From NCBI RefSeq assembly GCF_004345855.1, contig NZ_SLXN01000007.1, positions 62,001 to 126,000 on the forward strand: 64,000 nucleotides of DNA. Direction: 5' to 3'. Within the stretch, counting starts at the first letter, position 1; the number at the start of each line of letters is the position of its first letter. Made by a program: the position numbers and the translations under genes. Below are positions 58,774-64,000 of this stretch, piece by piece. The notes beneath the pieces were generated by a model. The model did no database searches, was not told the DNA's origin, and worked only from the letters and a program-made list of their open reading frames with translations. The stretch is from Sphingomonas sp. BK235 (GTDB taxonomy: Bacteria; Pseudomonadota; Alphaproteobacteria; Sphingomonadales; Sphingomonadaceae).

Positions 58774-59069
58774 GTCATCCCGGACGTGTTCCGGGATCCA
58801 CGGGTCCGGGCCCAAAAGGCGGCTTAGTCTTTCATCACCGTCATCCCGGCCTCGCGCCGGGATCCATGGTGCCGCGAGAGCAACGCCGGCGGCTCTCGCG
58901 GCGCGATGGATCCCGGGTCAAGGCTCTCCTGAGCTTGTCGAAGGGCCCGGGATGACGGGGCAAGCAGCTTTCGCGACATCAAACCTTCTTGGGTCCGGAC
59001 TACCGTTCCGCACGTTCGCGGAGCGTTGCTCTCGCGGAAGGGTGGATCTCGGACCAAGTCCGGGCTGAC
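58774..59069. repeat. Composite palindromic repeat array (family 1)
   Basis: The 455-base gap before the TPR gene holds an outer pair (58774-58800 with 59043-59069) and an inner pair (58840-58866 with 58907-58956), the same nested build as at 15.2-15.4 kb, including the GGGCCCAAAAGGCGGCTT module. The inner right arm carries an extra ~23 bases with CCTGAGCTTGTCGAAGGG, a short repeat often seen in sphingomonad genomes. No gene visible. Confidence 0.85.
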
Positions 59070-59182
59070 GGAGAAGGAGAGGACGCCGCTTCACCGTCAC
59101 CTCTGCGCCTTCATCCTCATCGCGCGCAATAAACCCAGCCGCCGGGGTTGACGCGACCGCGCCCGAGCCGCGACAGCGGGTC

Positions 59183-60817
59183 ATGCGGTTCAGCCCTCCC
59201 GGTCTCGCCTCCGCCGCGCTGCTGGTGCTGCTCGTGCCGGGCGCCGCCGCGGCCGCGACCGGCGATCTCGGCGCCTATATGAAAGCGCGCGCCGCCGCCG
59301 CGGACGGGGAAGTCGCCACCGCGACCAGCGATTATGCGCGCGCGCTCGCCGCCGCTCCGGACAATGCCGTGGTCGCGGTGCGCGCCTATCGCGAGGCGGT
59401 GCGCGCGGGCGACCTCGCGCTCGCCGATCGCGCCGCGGCGTCGCTCGCCGATCAGGGCGTCGCCCCCGCCGATGCCGCCCTGCTCGCGCTCGCGCGCGCC
59501 GCGCGCAGCGGTGACCGGGTCGCCGCCGGCGCCGCCATCGCCCGCCTGCGCGACGACCAGCTCCGCATCCTCGCCGCGCCGCTCGCCGCCTGGGCCGCGC
59601 TCGACGCCGGCGGCGACCCGTTCGCGCCGCTCGCGCGCGCGCCCGCGGACGCGGTGTCGCGCCGCTTCGTCGAGGAGACGCGCGCGCTGCTGCTGATCGC
59701 CACCGGCAAGCTGGCGGAGGGCGAGGCCGCGCTTCGCCCGCTGCTCGGCAACGACCTCGCCAGCCAGGACCATCGCGTCGCCGCCGCGCGCCTGTTGCTC
59801 GGTCGCGGCGAGGGGCCGGCGGCGGCGCGGTTGCTCGCGGTCGGCGGCGAGTCCGCCATCACCACGCTGCGCGCGGCGGCGAGTGATCCCGCGCTGGCGA
59901 AGCGCTATGCCGCCACCCCTTCGCTCGCCTTCGGCGCCTCCTATCTGTTCGCGCGCGTCGCCTCGGACCTGGCGGTCGGTGCGCCGGGCCCGCTCACCTT
60001 CACCCTGCTCCAGGCCGCGTTGCGCGCCGACCCCGGCAACGATCGCGCGCGCGTCCTGCTCGCCGGGGTCCTCGCGCGCGACGGCGCGACCGACCAGGCG
60101 CTGGCGGTGCTCGACGCGGTGTCGCCCACCAGCCTGTACGCGCAGATCAGCGCCACCGGTCGGGTGCAGTTGCTCGCCGACGACAAGCGTGACGCGGAGG
60201 CGCTCGCCGCCGCGCGCGCGCTCGGGACTGCGCCCGACGCCGCGACCGAGGACGTCCAGCGGCTCGCCGATCTCCATGTCCGGCTCGGCCGCCCGGCCGA
60301 GGCGGTGCCGCTCTATCGCCGCCTGATCGAGCGCGCAGGGACCGCCGCGGACTGGGCCGATTGGCTGCAATATGGCGCCGCGCTCGACGAGGCGAAGCGA
60401 TGGGCCGAGGCGCTGCCGGCGCTGGAGCAAGCGGTGAAGCTGGGGCCGAGCGAGCCGCTCGCGCTCAATTACCTCGGTTATGCGCTGGTACAGCGGCGCG
60501 AGCGGCTGGGCGCGGCGCAGAAGCTGCTCGAGCGCGCCGCCGCGCTCAAGCCCGACGATGCGGCGATCGCGGACTCGCTCGGCTGGGCGCTGCTGGTGCG
60601 CGGCCAGCGCGCGCGTGCGCTGCCGCTGCTGGAGCAAGCGGTGCTGGGCGACCCCGCCAATGCCGAGATCGGCGAGCACCTCGGCGACGCTTATTGGACG
60701 GCCGGGCGCCGCTATGAGGCGCGTTATGCCTGGACCGCGGCACGGCAGGTCGCCGACGAGGCCGAAGCGGCGCGGCTCGACCAGAAGATCGCGCGCGGTA
60801 TCGAGGCGCTGCGTTGA
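59183..60817 (+). CDS. Exported TPR protein
   Basis: 544 residues with a Sec signal (ASAALLVLLVPGAAAAA). The rest is helical; tetratricopeptide repeats are clear in the C-terminal half (e.g. ALPALEQAVKLGPSEPLALNYLGYALVQR, KLLERAAALKPDDAAIADSLGWALLVRG, LPLLEQAVLGDPANAEIGEHLGDAYW). Likely a periplasmic scaffold in envelope assembly; partners unknown. Its stop overlaps the TTG start of ispE (TTGA). Confidence 0.9.
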   Translation: MRFSPPGLASAALLVLLVPGAAAAATGDLGAYMKARAAAADGEVATATSDYARALAAAPDNAVVAVRAYREAVRAGDLALADRAAASLADQGVAPADAALLALARAARSGDRVAAGAAIARLRDDQLRILAAPLAAWAALDAGGDPFAPLARAPADAVSRRFVEETRALLLIATGKLAEGEAALRPLLGNDLASQDHRVAAARLLLGRGEGPAAARLLAVGGESAITTLRAAASDPALAKRYAATPSLAFGASYLFARVASDLAVGAPGPLTFTLLQAALRADPGNDRARVLLAGVLARDGATDQALAVLDAVSPTSLYAQISATGRVQLLADDKRDAEALAAARALGTAPDAATEDVQRLADLHVRLGRPAEAVPLYRRLIERAGTAADWADWLQYGAALDEAKRWAEALPALEQAVKLGPSEPLALNYLGYALVQRRERLGAAQKLLERAAALKPDDAAIADSLGWALLVRGQRARALPLLEQAVLGDPANAEIGEHLGDAYWTAGRRYEARYAWTAARQVADEAEAARLDQKIARGIEALR

Positions 60818-61668
60818 GCGCGGGGGAGGGGATAGCGCCGCTGGTCGAGATCGCGCCCGCCAAGCTCAACCTCGCGCTCCACGTGCGTGCGCGGCGAGCC
60901 GACGGCTATCACGCGCTCGAGACGCTCTTCGTGTTCGCGCGGGAGGGCGACGTCGTGACGCTCGCGCCCGCCGAGCGCGATCACTTCCACGTTACCGGCC
61001 CCTTCGCCGACGCGATCGGGGCGACCGCGGACAATCTCGTGGTCCGCGCCGCCGACGCCTTCCGCGCGGCATTCGGGATCGCCGCGGCTTACGCGATCAC
61101 GCTCGACAAGCGGCTGCCGGTCGCCTCGGGGATCGGGGGTGGCTCCGCCGACGCGGCCGCGACGCTGCGCGCGCTCGCGCGACGGCACGGCGTCGCGCCC
61201 GGTGACGCGCGGCTCGACGCGGTCGCGCGCGCGCTCGGGGCGGACGTGCCGGCCTGTCTGCTGGGCCGCGCCGCGCTGGGAACGGGACGCGGCGATGACC
61301 TCGTGCCGATCGCTGGCCTGGATGATTGCCCCGCGCTGCTGGTCAACCCGCGGGAGAAAGTGCCGACCGCGGCGGTCTTCGCGCGCTGGGACGGGATCGA
61401 CCGCGGCGCCATCGCCGCGGGCGAGACGCTGGCGCGCGCGGTCGCGGGGCGCAACGATCTCCAACCCGCCGCCGAGGCGATCGCGCCCTCGGTGCGCGGC
61501 CTGCTCGGCGCGCTGGCGGCCTGTCGCGGCATCCGGCTGGCGCGCATGTCGGGCTCGGGCGCGACCTGCTTCGGCTTGTTCGACGACGTGGCCGCGCGCG
61601 ATGCCGCCGCGCGCGCCATCGCGGCGGACCATCCCGGCTGGTGGCAACTCGCCACCGCGGTGCGGTGA
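60814..61668 (+). CDS. ispE: 4-diphosphocytidyl-2-C-methyl-D-erythritol kinase
   Basis: 284 residues of the GHMP kinase family, an essential step in the MEP isoprenoid pathway. IAPAKLNLALHVRARRADGYHALETLFVF is the substrate motif, PVASGIGGGSADAAATLRAL the ATP loop, and RMSGSGATCFGLFDD the third GHMP motif. TTG 60814 overlaps the TPR gene stop (TTGA); no ATG or GTG lies before the conserved PAKLN. Confidence 0.96.
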   Translation: MSAGEGIAPLVEIAPAKLNLALHVRARRADGYHALETLFVFAREGDVVTLAPAERDHFHVTGPFADAIGATADNLVVRAADAFRAAFGIAAAYAITLDKRLPVASGIGGGSADAAATLRALARRHGVAPGDARLDAVARALGADVPACLLGRAALGTGRGDDLVPIAGLDDCPALLVNPREKVPTAAVFARWDGIDRGAIAAGETLARAVAGRNDLQPAAEAIAPSVRGLLGALAACRGIRLARMSGSGATCFGLFDDVAARDAAARAIAADHPGWWQLATAVR

Positions 61669-61735
61669 TCGCGCCCGGATGCGTCGGCGACGCGGCACGG
61701 CTCACGCCCCGTGCGCCGCGCTGCGCCTGCTGAGT

Positions 61736-61754
61736 AGGGGACTGACAGTCCCCT
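61736..61754. terminator. Perfect hairpin after ispE
   Basis: AGGGGACTGACAGTCCCCT has perfect 9-base arms around a single A (in RNA, 7-base stem with a 5-base loop). It lies 68 bases after ispE and 188 bases before recA. No T tract follows, so termination is likely but not certain. Confidence 0.5.
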
Positions 61755-61849
61755 GCATCGAGTCGATCGGCTCCGCCTTCGGCTATGTCGCCCCGGTGAT
61801 CGCCACCGCGACTGCGCGTCACGGCGATAGCGCTTGATTTCACCCGCAA

Positions 61850-61864
61850 GTTCTCTACTTGTTC
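61850..61864 (+). promoter_or_regulatory. Alphaproteobacterial SOS box
   Basis: GTTCTCTACTTGTTC is an exact GTTC-N7-GTTC, the LexA operator of alphaproteobacteria, 77 bases before the recA start. It predicts LexA repression and induction of recA by DNA damage. A GAAC follows at 61870-61873. Confidence 0.9.
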
Positions 61865-61941
61865 TCGCGGAACAAAGAGAATACACCATAGCGGTGCGTT
61901 GAACGCGACGCGCGGTTGCTCTAGCGAAAGGGTCCACGGCA

Positions 61942-63015
61942 ATGGCCGCCAAACTTCAGGTGATCGATACCGGCATGGCTACCGCGAACGCAGACCGTCA
62001 GAAGGCGCTCGACGCCGCGCTGGCACAGATCGACCGCGCCTTCGGCAAGGGCTCGGCGATGAAGCTCGGGCAGAAGGAGACGATGCAGGTCGAGGCGATC
62101 TCGACCGGCTCGCTCGGGCTCGACATCGCGCTGGGGGTCGGCGGGCTGCCGCGCGGCCGCGTGATCGAGGTGTATGGGCCGGAGAGCTCGGGCAAGACGA
62201 CGCTGGCGCTCCACGTCATCGCCGAGGCGCAGAAGAACGGCGGCACCGCCGCCTTCGTCGACGCCGAGCACGCGCTCGATCCGGTCTATGCCAAGAAGCT
62301 GGGCGTCAACATCGACGAGCTGATCGTGTCGCAGCCCGATACCGGCGAGCAGGCGCTGGAGATCACCGACACGCTGGTGCGCTCCAACGCGATCGACGTG
62401 CTGGTGGTCGACTCGGTCGCCGCGCTGGTGCCGCGCGCCGAGATCGAGGGCGAGATGGGCGACAGCCACGTCGGCCTGCAGGCGCGGCTGATGTCGCAGT
62501 CGCTGCGCAAGCTCACCGGCTCGATCAGCCGCTCACGCTGCATGGTGATCTTCATCAACCAGCTGCGTATGAAGATCGGCGTGATGTACGGCAACCCGGA
62601 GACGACGACGGGCGGCAACGCGCTGAAATTCTACGCCTCGGTCCGGCTCGACATCCGCCGCACCGGTGCGATCAAGGATCGCGACGAGGTGATCGGCAAC
62701 GCTACCCGCGTGAAGGTGGTGAAGAACAAGGTCGCGCCGCCATTCAAGCAGGTCGAGTTCGACATCATGTACGGCGAGGGTATCTCCAAGATCGGCGAGA
62801 TCCTCGACATCGGGGTGAAGGCCGGGCTGGTCGAGAAGTCGGGCGCCTGGTTCTCCTATGACTCGGTGCGGATCGGGCAGGGGCGCGAGAACGCCAAGAC
62901 CTTCCTGCGCGAGAACCCCGAGATGATGCAGCGGCTGGAGAAGGCGATCCGCGCGCGCACCGAGCAGGTCGCCGACGGTATGATGGCGGGCCCGAGCGAG
63001 GACGACGACGTCTGA
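61942..63015 (+). CDS. recA: Recombinase RecA
   Basis: 357 residues. Central to homologous recombination and the SOS response. Walker A GPESSGKTT, the family signature ALKFYASVRLDIRR, and Walker B VLVVDSVAALV are intact. The C-terminal tail is acidic (PSEDDDV). The N-terminus is ~10 residues longer than in E. coli, with MATANADRQKALDAALAQIDRAFGKGSAM following. ATG 61942 chosen. Confidence 0.99.
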   Translation: MAAKLQVIDTGMATANADRQKALDAALAQIDRAFGKGSAMKLGQKETMQVEAISTGSLGLDIALGVGGLPRGRVIEVYGPESSGKTTLALHVIAEAQKNGGTAAFVDAEHALDPVYAKKLGVNIDELIVSQPDTGEQALEITDTLVRSNAIDVLVVDSVAALVPRAEIEGEMGDSHVGLQARLMSQSLRKLTGSISRSRCMVIFINQLRMKIGVMYGNPETTTGGNALKFYASVRLDIRRTGAIKDRDEVIGNATRVKVVKNKVAPPFKQVEFDIMYGEGISKIGEILDIGVKAGLVEKSGAWFSYDSVRIGQGRENAKTFLRENPEMMQRLEKAIRARTEQVADGMMAGPSEDDDV

Positions 63016-63158
63016 GCCGTTCGCCTTCCGAGCGGGGCGGCGGCGGCGGCGGCGACCGCGCAGGCGGCGGGACCGGCGACCTGCTCGCGGCCGTCGCATG
63101 GTGATCGGGCGTCCGTCTCCGCGGCTGCCCATCGACCGCGGGGCGCGGGAGGCCGGCC

Positions 63159-64000
63159 GATGACGTCGGGCGCGGACTGGAGCGCCCGCGTCGGGGCGAC
63201 CTGGGCGGCGGAGTGGCAGCGCACCGAGCGCGCCTTCGCCGATGTCGCCGAGGTTTTGGACTCGGCGATTGCCTCGGTCGCACCGGACAGCGGGCGCGCG
63301 GCGGACGTCGGCTGCGGCGTCGGGAGCACCGCGCTGGCGCTCGCCGCAGCGCGTCCTGGGCTGTTTGTATCGGGCATCGACCTCGCCGCGCCGCTCGTCG
63401 CGATCGCGCGGGAGCGTACCGCTGTCCTCGCTCCTCACACCGGCGGGGGCGCTGAGGGCGATCGCCGGGTCGACTTCCTCGTCGGTGACGCCGCCGCTCT
63501 CTTGCCGACACTCGCCCCGCTGGACCTCATCGTCTCGCGCCACGGCGTGATGTTCTTCGACGATCCCGTCACCTCCTTCGCGGCGATGGCGCGCGCGGCG
63601 CGATCGGGCGCGCCGCTCGTCTTCTCGTGCTTCCGGACACGCGGGGAGAACGACTGGGCCACCGCGCTCGACGCCGCGGCCGGCGTCTCACCCCGATCGA
63701 CCGGTGCCTACGCCCCGGGACCGTTCGGACTGGCCGATCATGCACTCACGCAGGATGTCCTCGCCGCCGCGGGCTGGCGCGGCGCGACGGCCACCCGCCA
63801 TGACCTCCGCTACGTGGTCGGCGCCGGGGACGATCCGGCCGGCGACGCGCTCGCCTTCTTCCGCCGCATCGGTCCCGCCGCCTCGGTGCTCGCCGCCGCG
63901 GCGCCGGAGGAGCGGGCGGCGATCGAACGTCGGATCGTGGCGGCGCTCGCGCCGCGGATACGCGACGGCGCGGTCGCGTTCACCGCAGCGATCTGGATCT
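63159..64000 (+). CDS. SAM-dependent methyltransferase, cut at window end
   Basis: Open from ATG 63159 (GGGAGG upstream) to the end of the window, at least 280 residues, no stop reached. The SAM motif I is AADVGCGVGSTALALAAA (residues ~48-66), followed by SGIDLAAPLVAIARER, FLVGDAA and DLIVSRHGVMFFDDP, the order of class I methyltransferases (UbiE/MenG-like). PLVFSCFRTRGENDW follows. Substrate unknown. Bases 63016-63158 between recA and this gene hold a GGC-rich run but no gene or clear hairpin. Confidence 0.88.

Noticed and set aside
61669..61941. A tRNA or small RNA gene between ispE and recA
   Set aside because: No cloverleaf or conserved tRNA arms; only a short perfect hairpin and the SOS box are visible.

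Overview
This is a chromosomal window of very high GC content from an alphaproteobacterium, most likely of the order Sphingomonadales (a Sphingomonas-like genome). The signs are the GTTC-N7-GTTC type SOS box before recA, the aerobic (CobG/CobN-type) B12 pathway fed by CbtAB, and dispersed palindromes of the GTCATCCCGGG...GATCCA kind between genes. No rRNA, tRNA, CRISPR array, phage or complete insertion sequence was seen.

Layout. 1-15.1 kb: a coiled-coil membrane protein, an unrecognised nucleotidyltransferase-like membrane protein, a DUF2336 protein coupled to a soluble histidine kinase, an orphan [2Fe-2S] subunit with a PilZ protein, a bacteriophytochrome kinase, a type I secretion ABC/HlyD pair, and a DUF3649-PepSY-DUF3325 iron-uptake trio behind a Fur-like dyad. 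15.4-28.9 kb: housekeeping genes smc, two DsbA-like thioredoxins, a DUF721 protein, mutY, a serine hydrolase, nudC, an S9 oligopeptidase, pheA and a membrane cytochrome c.

28.9-51.5 kb is a nearly complete aerobic cobalamin locus. One arm (cobU | cobD-cbiB-cobQ) meets a second arm (cbtB-cbtA-cobO-DUF1636-cobT-cobC-cobS) tail to tail. A 383 bp non-autonomous element sits exactly in the CTAG that holds both stop codons. The second arm has a short cobalamin riboswitch. The corrin-ring arm (cobW-N-G-H-I-J, then cobL-E-M-B-F) runs on the minus strand from a full-size cobalamin riboswitch. cobK is inverted in its middle and overlaps both neighbours. The methyltransferase CobA and the chelatase subunits CobS/CobT are not in the window. 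Cobalt enters by CbtAB, CobIGJMFKLHB build hydrogenobyrinate diamide, CobN inserts cobalt, CobO adenosylates, and CobQ/CbiB/CobD/CobU/CobT/CobS finish the nucleotide loop.

51.6-64 kb: DUF4126, a PA0069-type radical SAM protein, a glyoxalase-fold protein, moaB, a soluble lytic transglycosylase, a degenerate uracil-DNA glycosylase-like protein, ETF-ubiquinone oxidoreductase behind a LiuR-like dyad, a TPR protein, ispE, recA with an SOS box, and a methyltransferase cut by the window end.

The best leads are the element in the shared stop codons, the inverted cobK, the palindrome read through inside CobN, and a histidine phosphatase homologue that lacks its catalytic His and seems to start at CTG.
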